DNA of 64,000 bases, taken from assembly GCA_029204225.1 (NCBI GenBank), contig MU832013.1, positions 1 to 64,000 on the forward strand, written 5' to 3'. Source of the stretch: Diphasiastrum complanatum (lineage: Eukaryota; Streptophyta; Lycopodiopsida; Lycopodiales; Lycopodiaceae). The notes under the pieces were generated by a model, which had not been told where the DNA came from, ran no database searches, and saw nothing but the letters and a program-made list of their open reading frames with translations. How positions within the stretch are numbered: position 1 is the first letter of the stretch; every line of letters begins with the position of its first letter. The translations under genes and the position numbers were made by a program. This document shows, piece after piece, positions 1 through 11,400 of this stretch.

Positions 1-1089
1 TACCATCAGATTAGAATACATCCGGAAGATGTATCTAAATCCACTTTAGGACCAGGTTTGGCCACTACGAGTTTCTTGTATTACTCTTTGGTTTGACGAA
101 TGCTCCACCTGCTTTCCAGCAAAAGATCAATGATTTATTTCATCCATATTTGGGAAAGTTCGTAGTAGTGTTTCTGGACGATATTCTTATCTATAGCAGA
201 ACACTCAAAGAGCATGCTATGCATCTCCGTATTGTCTTACGTATCTTAAGACAAGAGAAGCTTTATGCGAAAGAATCGAAGTGCGAATTCTTTAAGAAGG
301 AACTTCTTTATTTGTTCTCTTACAGGAGGGCCAGCCCGTTGCCTTTGAAAGTAAGAAACTAACCGATGCTCAGGTCAAGTACACCATTCAGAAAAAAGAG
401 CTTTTTGCGGTGATCCATGCTTTGAAATCATGGAGACATTACCTATACGGTAATAAATTCGTGGTTAATACGGATCATCAACCTTAAAAGTATTTTTGTA
501 ATCAAAATGATTTGCGAGGTCCTACTCATGCAAGAATTTGACTTTGAAGTGCGGTATATCAAAGACTCATCTAATCAGGTGGCTGATACACTTAGTCGAA
601 TTGGTGAAGTGAACGAACTTTTCTTCACTGAGATCGGTACAGACTTTTATCTCTCCCTGAGAGGTCTTTATGAGAAAGACCCACATTTTGGACCAATCTG
701 GAATAGGGTTCTAGCAGTTTCATCGATCATGGTGATCAATCTAGGGGGAAAGATATAAAGGGTATTGATGACTTCTCTATCCGTAATGGACTATTGTTCA
801 GGAAAGGGAAGGTTTGTGTGCCTGATGTGGATGTTGTTAAGAATATAATTCTTTATGAATGTCATGACTCAACATGTGCAGGACATCCCGGCATACATCG
901 TACATTGGATTTGGTACGAAGGGATTTTTATTGGCCAAAACTCAAGCCCTTTGTAGAATCTTATGTGGTCAAGTGTGACCAATGCCAGTTGAATAAAGCT
1001 GAACGCCATAAGGCTGGGAGTTTGTTGCATCCATTGGATATCCCTAATAAGAAATGGATAGTATTTCCATGGATTTCGTGGTCGGGTTA
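1..1089 (+). pseudogene. Outer gypsy pol, 5' part: RT, RNase H and integrase finger
   Basis: Reverse transcriptase is recognisable at about 90-310 by [10 protein letters not shown] and the catalytic motif FLDDILIYS. At about 310-325 the frame jumps directly into RNase H (PVAFESKKL, then KKELFAVIHALKSWRHYLYG), so the RT thumb and the start of RNase H are deleted. RNase H has a stop at TDHQP. The integrase zinc finger follows (YECHDSTCAGHPGIHRT, then CDQCQLNKAERHKAG). Reading stops at the nested LTR, five bases after the integrase motif MDFVVG. Frames change several times, so no functional protein is expected. Confidence 0.85.
1085..1089. repeat. Target-site duplication GGTTA, left copy
   Basis: GGTTA immediately precedes the LTR start TGTTAC and recurs immediately after the right LTR (4083-4087). 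A 5-bp duplication is normal for LTR-retrotransposon integrases. Confidence 0.9.
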
Positions 1090-1396
1090 TGTTACAAGCT
1101 CGTGACGTGTCCAGCGTACACGACCAATAGGGCAAGACAGTGTGAGTAGTGTGCCCCAGCACGGTCCATACCCATGGCGGGCCTAACACATCCTAGGGAC
1201 CCTGTCAGCAGGATAGGGCTCCCAGTTGGGTCCCGACGTGCAGTCGGCCACGTCAGTGACACCTGGCCGACACTTGGCAGTTGCATGCTACCAGTCCTCA
1301 CACTGGGCTAGGAGGGGCTTACTCTATATCAAGGAGTAGGCAAGGTCGGGTGGATCAGTTAGTGTTTGCCCTACTGTGGTGTTAGGATCTATTACA
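1090..1396 (+). repeat. 5' LTR of nested gypsy element
   Basis: The repeat begins TGTTAC and ends ATTACA, and it matches 3725-4082. It lacks 51 bp present in the right LTR after CTCGTGAC; this one gap accounts for the whole length difference (307 against 358 bp). Confidence 0.9.
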
Positions 1397-1397
1397 C

Positions 1398-1409
1398 TGG
1401 TATCAGAGC
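1398..1409 (+). other. Primer-binding site (tRNA-Met type)
   Basis: TGGTATCAGAGC lies one base inside the left LTR. This is the usual plant LTR-retrotransposon primer-binding site, complementary to the 3' end of initiator methionine tRNA. Confidence 0.88.
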
Positions 1410-1513
1410 ATGCTACCAGTCCTCACACTGGGCTAGGAGGGGCTTACTCTATATCAAGGAGTAGGCAAGGTTGGGTGGATCAGTTAGTGTTTGCCCTATT
1501 GTGGTGTTAGGAT
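1409..1513 (+). repeat. Duplicated LTR tail directly after the PBS
   Basis: About 105 bp repeat the last third of the LTR (1283-1387) almost base for base, then run without a break into RT sequence (FLGLAGYYRRFV). The deletion that removed gag, protease and most of RT thus left an extra LTR piece. A template switch during reverse transcription at the shared GCATG would produce this; that mechanism is inference. Confidence 0.85.
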
Positions 1514-3713
1514 ATTTCTTGGTTTGGCGGGATATTACAGACGATTTGTCAAGGAATATGCTCAGATAGCAGTTCCCATGACAAATCTTCTTAAGGGGAA
1601 GAAAAAGGAGTTCATCTGGGAGTCCGCACAGCAGGAGAACTTTGATGCTCTCAAAACAGCCTTAGCTACAGCACCAGTTTTAAAAGTCGTCGACCCCAAT
1701 CAGCCATTTGTGGTCAAAACAGATGCTAGCGACTTTGCAGTTGGTGTTGTGCTAACTCAAACTGGACGACCAGCTGCGTTCGAGAGTAAAAAACTCGAGC
1801 CAGTTCAGACTAGGTACACCTATGAAAAGGAACTCTTTTCTATAGTCCATGCCCTTAAGACTTGGAGGCATTATTTGTATGGTGCCAACTTTGAGGTCCT
1901 GACAGACCATGAGAGTCTCAGATACCTTTGCAATCAACCTGAGCTTAGAGGTCGAAAAGCTCATTGGGCAGAGTTGATGCAAGAGTTTGATATGTCTATC
2001 AGATATAGACGGGGGAAATTCAATACAATAGCAGATGCCCTTAGCAGAATGTCTATGATAAACGAGCTGAGTTTTACTCAGATTCGTAATGAGTTACTCG
2101 AGTCCTTGAGAGGGAAGTGTCAGCATAATGCATTCTTCTCTACTATCTGGAACTCAGTCCAGAGCAGATAGTTACAGACTCCAGAACCAGTTCCCGGGGC
2201 TGGTGCCAGTTCATCCAAGAAAATGGCAACTTCCGTTGAGGATGATGATGAGTCCGAGTATACGTCGTCAGATGACGTTGAGAATTCTGAGCCTGTATTA
2301 CCCAAGCAAACCCCAGTGGTTGAGGGTCAGTTGACTCAAGGATTCAAATGGAAACAGTATTCCATTCAGGATGAGTACTTGCTCTATAGAGATAGAGTAT
2401 GTGTCCCCAATTCAGAGGATTATAGGCAGCAGGTCCTATATGAATGTCATGACAATCCTAGTGCGGGACACCGAGGCATACAGAAGACCAATGAGCTTCT
2501 TCGTAGGCAATTTTTCTGGCCCAGTATGAAAAATGACGTCCACCAGTATGTAACCAGTTGTCAGAAATGTCAAGTAAACAAAGCAGAGCGTTTAAAGGCA
2601 GGAGGGTTGTTGCAGCTCTTAGAAATACCAGCTGGTAAATGGGAGAGTATCTCCATGGATTTTATAGTAGGCCTGCCTAAAACCCAAAAGGGTAATGACG
2701 CTATATGGGTCACAGTTGACCGTCTGACCAAAATGGCTCATTTTATTCCGACCAAAACAACCGTTAGAGCTCCAGAGTTAGCAGGGTTGTTTGTAGACGG
2801 GCTATTTAAATTGTACGGTCTACCTTCCGGCATAGTCAGTGACCGGAACAGTAAGTTTACTAGATATTTTTGGAGGGTAGTATTCCATCATCTCCATACT
2901 AAATTTAATATGAGTATCACCGACCATCCACAGACGGACGGTCAAACAGAGAGGGTAAATCAGGTGCTGGAGGATATGCTTCGTGCATACGTCAACAAGA
3001 AGCAGACTAATTGGGAGGAGTATCTCTCGATATTAGAGTTTGCTTACAATAGTACCAAACATTCAGCTACGGTATACAGCCCATTTATGCTGATGTACGG
3101 TTTTCAGCCACGCTCACCCACAACTGTAGGGTTTAAACAAGAAAAAGTTGAAGTAGCTAGAAACTTTTTAGAGGACCTAAACCAGATGATAGAACATGCT
3201 AAGCGTAGCATTAGGCAGTCCCAGGATCGAGCCAGGCATTATGCAGATCCACACAGACGGGATGTGCAGTTCTCCACTGGTGAGAAAGTCTACTTGAGAG
3301 TCCCAGTCGACTCTAAAACCCTCAAATCAAGAGTGTGTGCTAAGTTGTTTCCAAGGTATTGTGATCCCTTTACCATCAGTAGGAGACTAGGCGAGGTCAC
3401 CTATGAACTAGAACTCCCACACAGCAGTAAGGTTTTTTCAGTCTTTCATGTAAGTCAGTTACAAAAAGCCTTAACCAGATCAGACAATCTGGCAAGGGAC
3501 GGTGTTCTAGTTCTCCCATTGGATCCTCAGCAACCTCCACATGAACCAGAGGAGATTCTTGATAGTAGAGAGACGCAGACTCGTCATACTCTATACCGAG
3601 AATATTTGGTTAAGTGGAATGATCAGCCTGTTGAGAATGCCACTTGGGAAAGAGGCAGCGTCCTTTGCAAGATTTTTCCAGATTTTGTCTTAGAGGACCA
3701 AGACGGTTCTTAA
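1514..3713 (+). pseudogene. RT end, RNase H, integrase and chromodomain of nested gypsy
   Basis: One frame runs from the LTR junction to TAA at 3711-3713 and is broken by a single TAG at 2169-2171. It starts in the RT connection (GLAGYYRRFV). RNase H follows (KTDASDFAVGVVL, then YTYEKELFSIVHAL, then LTDHESLRYL). Integrase has the HHCC finger (YECHDNPSAGHRGI, CQKCQVNKAE), the first acidic residue in SMDFIVGLP, the second in IVSDRNSKFT and the glutamate in TDGQTERVNQ. The C-terminus carries a chromodomain (EYLVKWNDQPVENATWE). The segment after the stop is open for 496 codons and could be read from an ATG at 2223, but without gag and RT it cannot replicate alone. Confidence 0.9.
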
Positions 3714-3724
3714 GAGGGAGGGAG
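3712..3724 (+). other. Polypurine tract of nested gypsy
   Basis: An AAGAGGGAGGGAG tract directly precedes the 3' LTR and overlaps the stop codon of the integrase-chromodomain frame. It is the expected primer for plus-strand DNA synthesis. Confidence 0.85.
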
Positions 3725-4082
3725 TGTTACGAGCTCGTGACCAGTGCCGAACCCTAGAGAACACAGATAGGTCAGATACCACAGTCAGGGTCGTGTCCAG
3801 CGTACACGACCAACAGGGCAAGACAGTGTGGGTAGTGTGCCCCAGCACGGTCCATACCCATGGTGGGCCTAACACAGCCTAGGGACCCTGTCAGCAAGAT
3901 AGGGCTCCCAGTTGGGTCCCAACGTGCAGTCGGCCACGTCAGTGACACGTGGCCAACACTTGGCAGTTGCATGCTACCAGTCCTCACATTGGGCTAAAAG
4001 GGGCTTACTCTATATCAGGGAGTAGGCAAGGTTGGGTGGATCAGTTAGTGTTTGCCCTACTGTGGTGTTAGGATCTATTACA
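3725..4082 (+). repeat. 3' LTR of nested gypsy element
   Basis: This is a 358-bp repeat with TG/CA ends matching the left LTR. It holds the 51-bp block the left copy has lost and is followed at once by the target duplication. Confidence 0.9.
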
Positions 4083-4087
4083 GGTTA
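4083..4087. repeat. Target-site duplication GGTTA, right copy
   Basis: It matches 1085-1089 and joins straight onto the resumed integrase sequence of the outer element. Confidence 0.9.
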
Positions 4088-4880
4088 CTGCGCGGACGAA
4101 TAAACAACATAATGCAATTTGGGTGGTGGTCGACTGTCTTACCAAATTGGCTACATTTATTCCGATAAAGACCACCGCGAAGGCTTCTGATTTAGCTTAG
4201 ATATTTGTAGAGCGTTTGTTTAGGCTTTACAAAATACCAAGTGATATTGTGAGTGATCGCGATCCGAAGTTCACCGGTCACTTTTGGTCGGCCGTATTTG
4301 CTAAACTAGAGACGACATTGAGCTTGGGTTTTTCTGAAAATCCTGAGACGGATGGATAGACGGAAAGAACAAATCAGACGATGGAACAAATGTTTCAGGC
4401 ATATGTTTCCAAACGATAATCTGATTGGGAAAAATACCTTCCATTGATCAAGTTTGCCCATAATAGTAGTAAGCATTTGGCTACCGGTTATAGCCCATTT
4501 ATGCTTATGTACGGTTTTGAGCCTAGGTCACCCATCGCGGTTGAGACTCGGATGATCAAATTTCAGAAAGTAGTGGATTTCCTACACGATACGCAAGAAA
4601 TGCTATGGATTGCACGTGAAAATGTCTAGATTCCCAGGATGGGGACTGACATTATGCAAATCTGAAAAGATTACCGAGAAACTTCCAAGTGGGAGATTGG
4701 GCATATTTGAGAATCCTGAAGGATTCAAGTGTAATGCGTACCGACAAGCATTATAAGTTGTCCCCTAGATATAGAGGATCGTTTAAGATCTTGAAAAAGA
4801 TCGAATCCTTAGCTTACCAATTGGAACTGGCCTTGGAGGGTACAAGTATACATGCTGGGCTCTCACTAGTGTATGCTTGA
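4088..4880 (+). pseudogene. Outer gypsy integrase core and C-terminal part
   Basis: Integrase resumes with NKQHNAIWVVVDCLTKLA and continues through IVSDRDPKFTGHFW (second catalytic aspartate) and a glutamate motif with a stop inside it. The C-terminal part reads SKHLATGYSPFMLMYGFEPR and then LSPRYRGSFKILKKI. Stops occur in the core, in the glutamate motif, after VSKR and after ARENV. No chromodomain or LTR is recognisable before 4880. Confidence 0.85.
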
Positions 4881-6500
4881 TTTTGTGATTGGTAGCTACA
4901 TGCTGCTGGTGTGACTCCTCTTTCCATGACTCTAATTGATCCATAGCTTGGGGGCTAGATCCGTTCGATCTAGGTTTGGTTGGGTTGGTTTATCCACCAC
5001 CTGTTCCTTTGTGTTGTTGCTTTGTATGATATGCTTAGGCTAGAATCCTAGTGTGTGGACTTTATAAGATCCCTAATCCAGCTGAGACTTATGATGATAG
5101 ATTTGAGTGGCAGACCATGTTTGAGGACAAAATCAAACCAAATTCCAATGAGGTGGGATGTGATAGAGCAGAAAGTGAGGAAGAAATGGTAGATGATGAC
5201 ATAGTGTATGAGTGGGAAATGATAACAAAAAGTTGAAATTGAGTCACATCTAGATCCCAATGGGATGGATTATGATGATAAGAGTAAGAAAAAAGAAACC
5301 TTAGATGATAATGACCAGGCCCAATCAATTGTGAGAACTCCTTCTATCATACCAGTGGCAAGAAGAGTCACCCAACCGATAATTGTCTCAGATACCAAGA
5401 GGGTACCTAGAATAATCGGCTCTCTACAGTAATTTCACAAGAACGTCGACGAAGATGCTCATAGGGATGTCAAAGATTTCGAGACAATGATGTTCATTAA
5501 TAGAGTTATGCCACATAGAATGATGCTATTTTCCACGACTTTGATGATAGGAAAAGCCAGGAGACGGTACTATAATTTATTCAGATAATCAATCACCACT
5601 CCAAAGGAGCTATTCCAAGTACTTTTAGATAAATTTAACAAAAGCTATATTCAGGGTTCGTTCTTGTATGCTACATACAGCTTACTTGCAGCACACTGAG
5701 AATTCTCTTGGATAAAAGGGACCAAAAAGATTCTCAAATTCTACTTCTCGATCCAAGTAATCCATGATACAAATGGTTAAGAATCAATTAGCAAGAGTTC
5801 TGAAGGACCATTATGAATCAATATTTCTAATCAAGTGCGATCAATACTTGAGCAAGTGGTATTTCAGTTTCTGGAAGACCTTGGCATCTTGATTCTGGCA
5901 AATGGCATTATAAGAGTCATGTACATTTGCATCAAAATGAGATGTCACTTTGCCCCACACTGTGATGACCTGCCAAGCTTCATCAACAGGGATCATCCAA
6001 TGAAGAATAAAAGCATTATGGCAAAACCTAAAAGGTGGCAATTAGATAAGGTTGTATGTTTCTAAGTCAACAAGTGACATACCAGGTAATGCAACCGTAC
6101 GGTATGCTGCATGAAGCAGAATGATGTCTCCATTCTCTACAGGGATTAGAAACAAGAAAACAAAATACTTAAAAAAAAGTACGGCATACACAGGGAGTTG
6201 GCAGTAACAGCATAAAAAATCTTACAGCCCCATCTGGCCAACAAAAGGTTCGCCCCATAACAGAAGTCTGTATACGTGCTTCTCGTGAAGGACAATAATA
6301 ACAGGCTTACATGTGTAGTTGTGCATCTTATGAAAACGTTAACATACTTAGCCCTACTATGACCCAATTTGCATATCTTCTCAAGGTAGCAATTAGAGAG
6401 AGCTACCTCTCTTATAGTCTCAGGTTACAATTTATAATAATAAGGTCGGTACCTTTTAACACAAGCCAGAAAAACTTCACAAAGAGCAAGTAATTTAAAC
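4881..6500. other. Region with weak gypsy gag remnant, otherwise unrecognised
   Basis: Around 5500-5690 on the plus strand, broken frames resemble the conserved part of Ty3/gypsy Gag (FSTTLMIGKARRRYYNL, then ELFQVLLDKFNKSYI). The surrounding frames, including short acidic reading frames at 5051-5236 and 5835-6065, match nothing I know. From about 6100 to 6665 the DNA is probably the 3' flank and untranslated region of the minus-strand bZIP gene. Confidence 0.4.
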
Positions 6501-6665
6501 TTCTGCCGTGACACTGTAACAACATCAGAAGGAATTGCTGCTTTCCTGAGATAAAGAGACGCTAGATACGGTAGATGCTTCAGATCTCACAAAAAATTCC
6601 CCAAATTTCCCTGGAATTCCTTGTGCTGATCCAGAAATACCATTAGGGAGAAAGTCTGAGCAACC

Positions 6666-6859
6666 TTAGTGCTGCTGAAAAAAATGGTGACTGTTGAAGG
6701 CAGTTTGAGGTTGCTTGAACTGTTGCAGTTGCTGTGCTGTGAAATGGTGGAGAATATGTGGATTGACTGCAACTTGTTGGCTATCAACCCCAGATTGCAT
6801 CCATTGCCCTGTTGCTGATCTAAGCCTCTGAACTTCCTCTGTCAAAGCTTCATTCAGAG
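6666..6859 (-). CDS. bZIP coding exon 4 (end of zipper and Gln-rich tail)
   Basis: This 194-bp exon follows acceptor TTTACAG, begins [18 protein letters not shown] and ends TAA at 6668-6666. The last 40 residues are rich in glutamine and histidine ([10 protein letters not shown]), typical of group I C-termini. Confidence 0.9.
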
Positions 6860-8290
6860 CTGTAAATATTTTCCATACAATAGTCAGAAAGTGGGATAGA
6901 ACTTTGACAAAACAAAATGCTAGGAACTTCAAGTACCTGCCCACAATTAGCCAGGATGGCATACAATTTATTTGCGGCAATAGATGCATTTTTGAGGCAC
7001 TTATACGAGTCCTGATTTTACCAAACAAAAGCCCTAGAATCAAAAAAATTTACCCTGAACAGTGGAATGGGGCATGAAAGGCCTAAGACAAACAACCACA
7101 AATTACGTTTTTTGGCTTCCAGGCTACATATATTGAGGCAAATAATTGATGATGCTATTGGCAGAGAACATTGACTATAAGATAACATCTAATGCATTGA
7201 CATATATTTTGTAGGATATCAATGTTACATGGTCATTCAGCAATTATGCCAATAATATCTCCCATAATATTACCAGATACTGGCAATCGATTTTGTATTG
7301 AGTTCAAAATACAAACTAGTTGCTAGCGATCATAGATGATGAGACAATATAACGCATGCCATGGATTCATGCTGAGCACTCAAAAAATCTGCTGGACAAG
7401 ATGGGTGTTTTGTTATTCATCATCTTAAGTGCATGTAATCTCATGTCTCCCTTATGTCAACTGTAGACTAGAGGTCGCAAGTGTCTATGATACAGTTGCT
7501 AACAAAAAGGAACCCAAAGTCCTTGAATAAAAGGTCGAATCTGAGTGTGAGGATGGAGCTTGCAAGTTACCTCATAATCACTGCATGAGTCTAGATGCTC
7601 CAGATCAAGTATAGGTATCCTAGAGTTTGTGCGTACCCATATGCAAGCATGTATGGCCTTTTAAAGGGCATGAGAGGGAAGAATCCCTAGGAGAGCCCAG
7701 TGTGTGAGGATATGATGTCCTAGTGTAGTGTGGGTGGATTTCCATCGAATTTGTGGTTGCCCCCGAAATCAAGGTATGTTCTTGCGCTGATGAATCAAAA
7801 GAGTTCATGCTGTGTTGTGATTACACATGATTTGTTGGATCCTTGTGTGATTGTGTGATGTAGAATATTATGTTGATGGCTTCTGTCCTCACCTTGAGGT
7901 CTGGAGCTTCATTCCAACCAGGTGCACATGGTGAGACAAGTTCAAACATATTATGCTACATGTTTAGATTGCTAATCTCATGTGTGCTAGTAAAATCAAA
8001 CTTGAATGAGAAAGACCCACGCAATCTCTAGGTCAAACCTTAAAAAAAACAGTCAACCTCTCAGCGTGTAACATGTTACTTCATGGACCATGAATTTTCA
8101 TGCTCAAGCTGAACCGCAGATGCAAACATTAAGGACAATGCAAAGCCTTACCATCAGGAAGCTGACCTTGTTGCTGCACTGCTTGCAGTCGCAGCTTGAG
8201 CTTGTTGTTCTCAGTCAACAATCCTGTTGTGTCTCTCTGAAAGAGAGAATGTGCAAAGGAAAGACTAGTTGGATCCCAGAAGAACATCAG

Positions 8291-8342
<52 letters not shown>

Positions 8343-8419
8343 CAACAATGTTGTTGCGTCTCTCTGAAAGAGAGAATGTGCAAAGGAAAAACTAGTTGGA
8401 TCCCAGAAGAACATCAGGG

Positions 8420-8468
<49 letters not shown>

Positions 8469-11400
8469 GCAGGAAACTTATGCTAAGCATAGAGGAGACC
8501 TCATTAAAAGTATATGATGGTGGGTAACCCTATAAAACAAATGGTAAATGGGATTTGTTGTGGAAAGGCATTTGTAAAAACACTTATAGATCCATCCATG
8601 AAAATTAAAACGTTAAACGTTGATCGCAGACATTCAGACGTCAGACAAATGCAGGGTGGACAAGATGATGCCAAACTGTTCATGAAGATAGTATTCATGT
8701 TCTTTCTTTTTCTTTAAAGTTAGGCCTGGGAATTACCATGAAGTTGTTATACACCATGAAGTTGTTAGATAATATACACAAATATGTACACCGGATGAGC
8801 ATAATACGTATCACTGATATCTAGCAAGGTGGGCAGCACAAAAAATTGTACGCAGCCAAACAGGATGTCAGAGGTTCATATTGGGATAAGATGCCAATTT
8901 CAGCACACTGGCAGTTGTAGTATCTCCTCAATTTCAGAGCCTCCCTAGGCTCTGGCGTTATCTCAATATTCTAAGCCATCGCTCTACAACCTACTAACCT
9001 TTGGGATATTTTTGAACAAAGATGGCCAACATAGATGCTTAGATATTTATGCTGATAATACAGAAGCCCATATTATCCTAGTGCACTTGCTGTTCTTTAT
9101 TTACTTGAGGTTGCTGATGATGAATCCAACCATAGTTGCCACATGTGCCACCTGTCAATGACCTAGAGTGCCATGCTACTTTGACATATTCCATAAAGGC
9201 AAGCTGCATTGATCCTGCCTTTCCTCCATGACTTGCAAAATTACCTACGGATGTACTCCATTTCACATCATATCCTCACTCCACATACTATTTGTTTTCT
9301 CTTGTATGTCCTCATTGTGTGGCTGAGTGGAGAATCAAACTCCAGACCTTGAGGAGAGGAAAGGTGGCCTTCACTTACTGGAGTACTCATTTTTGTAGCA
9401 TCTGCTTTGACATATTTGATTTTCTAGCCTTTCTTATCCATGTTGTGTCATCTTCAACATAACATTGGTAAGATGGCATATATCGAGGATAATGGTTTCT
9501 GTAGAAAGGGAGAGTTAAGGACATATATTGCATTCATTGACTTCTTAAATTTTTACTTGGGACCTCATTACATAGAGCGCACAGTTGTTGTACTTAGGTT
9601 AGTTTGCATCTAGGCGTTTTGGTTTTTGCATAGTAGGGTTAGATTTGTATTTTTTGGTGGTTTAGAGTTAGATGAGTCACAACGTCAAGGACCCAACTGC
9701 CCTTCTAGGAGACTTAATTAGTTGGCTGCAGAATCATAGTTTTGCATGGCATGGTTGAGCGTAATGACTCTGATGTGTACCCAGTAGAGTCCTTACATAC
9801 CTAAACTTCAAGGAAGGGCTCACTAAGGTTCCCTAGTGAAGGTGCGTATGACAAGGCAAGAAATTCTGACATATTATCTAGAAATCCTGGGTTGCTTCTA
9901 CAAAAGTGGTTGCTGCATGATGTTTGTTTCTTTTTATGCCCTTTCTCAAAGGTAGCGTTTTAACTAGCTGCCATTTAACGATTCAAAATAATAATCAAAG
10001 ACATTATAAGCTTTCAATCAATAACAACCTCCATATCGCCCCATCCATATGTTGTCAGAAAATAATTTCCCAAACTTAACGTGAATATTATAATTCAATG
10101 GACCATAAGCAAAACGGTTTCCTGAAGGTCAACTTGCAAATGCTGACAGGAGAAGAATTCATTGTCCAAGTTGCAGGCAGTTATGAAATTCTTTGTTCCC
10201 TGATGTGCAGCTAGCTTGGCACTGCCCTTCATTATCTCAAATATATAGTGTTTGAATGCTTCCCAACAATTAAAGAACAGAGGGACAAGCATTCATACAG
10301 AAGCACTGCTGAGCATGAGAGCAAATACAGAGAAAACTATGTGACAAAAGGCTGATTATCCTGCACCTGCAATATGACCAACTGAGCAGAAAGTGTTGTT
10401 GCTTCAGTTTGAAGTGTTTGTACTTTTCGTTCCAACTCAGAATTGTAACGTGTTTTTCTTTCCTTAGACCTGGCAGCTGATTGTCGATTGGCTAAAATCC
10501 TGAGAAGAGCAAAGGAAGCAAGCAATAAGTCTACATTTTTGTAAATTGTACAAAAAATGTAGAAAGTTGAGGTGAAGACAAAAAGCTTCAAGGAACGAGT
10601 TCCATCCTGCAAACATCGAACTTTGAATTTTTCTTGGAAGGTGAAAATGCAGGCGCTTTAGACCTGATGCCTATTTTTGTTACAAACTTCCAGTGATTGA
10701 TTTGGAACAGTAATAGAAATTCATCATGATATTGACCATAAGTACCAAGTGCAAGAAAGAAAAACTCTTGCAACATGTATGCTAAATGCCCAAAACGTTA
10801 CTGGGACCATTGATCTATCTCAAAATATAATAGTTGAAGGGAGAACGGGAGGGAATTATATAAAATTAGATATCACTTTTGCAGCTAATATGAAGGCAAA
10901 TTGAAGCACTAGGGCATTGCTTGTGAAATATTTCAAGCATGGTTCAGTGAAGTTACTACAATGCTTGTAATAGTGATAATACACCTCTTTGCCTGTTTTG
11001 GATCAAGAAGTGAAAGTTCGGCAAGTTTACTCGCAGCCAATGCTTTCTTGGCCTCTGTATTGTCCTGATCACCTGTCAAGAGGTCATTATTGAAAGAAAT
11101 AGAGCCATCCATGGAGTTACTGTGTTGGTGTCGTGCACGACTTACAATAAATCGTCCTGCCCCTGCATCCATGAAATCTCTGTTTTCATTGAAACCATTC
11201 AAGGAGCCATCTATCGATAAGCTGCGAGAATGGTGGGCTGTGGTGGAAACTTTATTCTCATCTCCTTTTGAACCCTGTATGCTACTAAAGGATGAATTGT
11301 AAGGGTTATGCTTTTCCATGTCAAAGTACATTGACAATATGTCTTCCCCAACATTATATGATAAGATAGGCAACTCTGTTCCCTGTAAACCAAATTCTTC

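Larger units (their letters stand above)
1090..4082 (+). mobile_element. Nested, internally deleted gypsy chromovirus
   Basis: A Ty3/gypsy element of about 3 kb is inserted in the integrase gene of an older relative. It has two LTRs (1090-1396 and 3725-4082), a methionine-tRNA-type primer-binding site, a polypurine tract and a 5-bp target duplication. Gag, protease and most of RT are missing; only the end of RT, RNase H, integrase and a chromodomain remain. By eye the LTRs differ by about 14 substitutions over 307 shared bases, plus a 51-bp deletion in the left one, so the insertion is not recent. Confidence 0.92.
1..4880 (+). mobile_element. Decayed Ty3/gypsy chromovirus, split by a nested element
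   Basis: Pol fragments of one old Ty3/gypsy element occur in order on both sides of the insertion at 1090-4082: reverse transcriptase and RNase H pieces before 600, the integrase HHCC finger at about 845-1000, then the integrase core and C-terminal region from 4088 to 4880. The interrupted integrase resumes after the insertion, which shows the two halves belong together. Stop codons, frameshifts and a deletion between the RT palm and RNase H show it is dead. No LTR or primer-binding site of this outer copy is visible; its left end lies outside the window. Confidence 0.85.
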
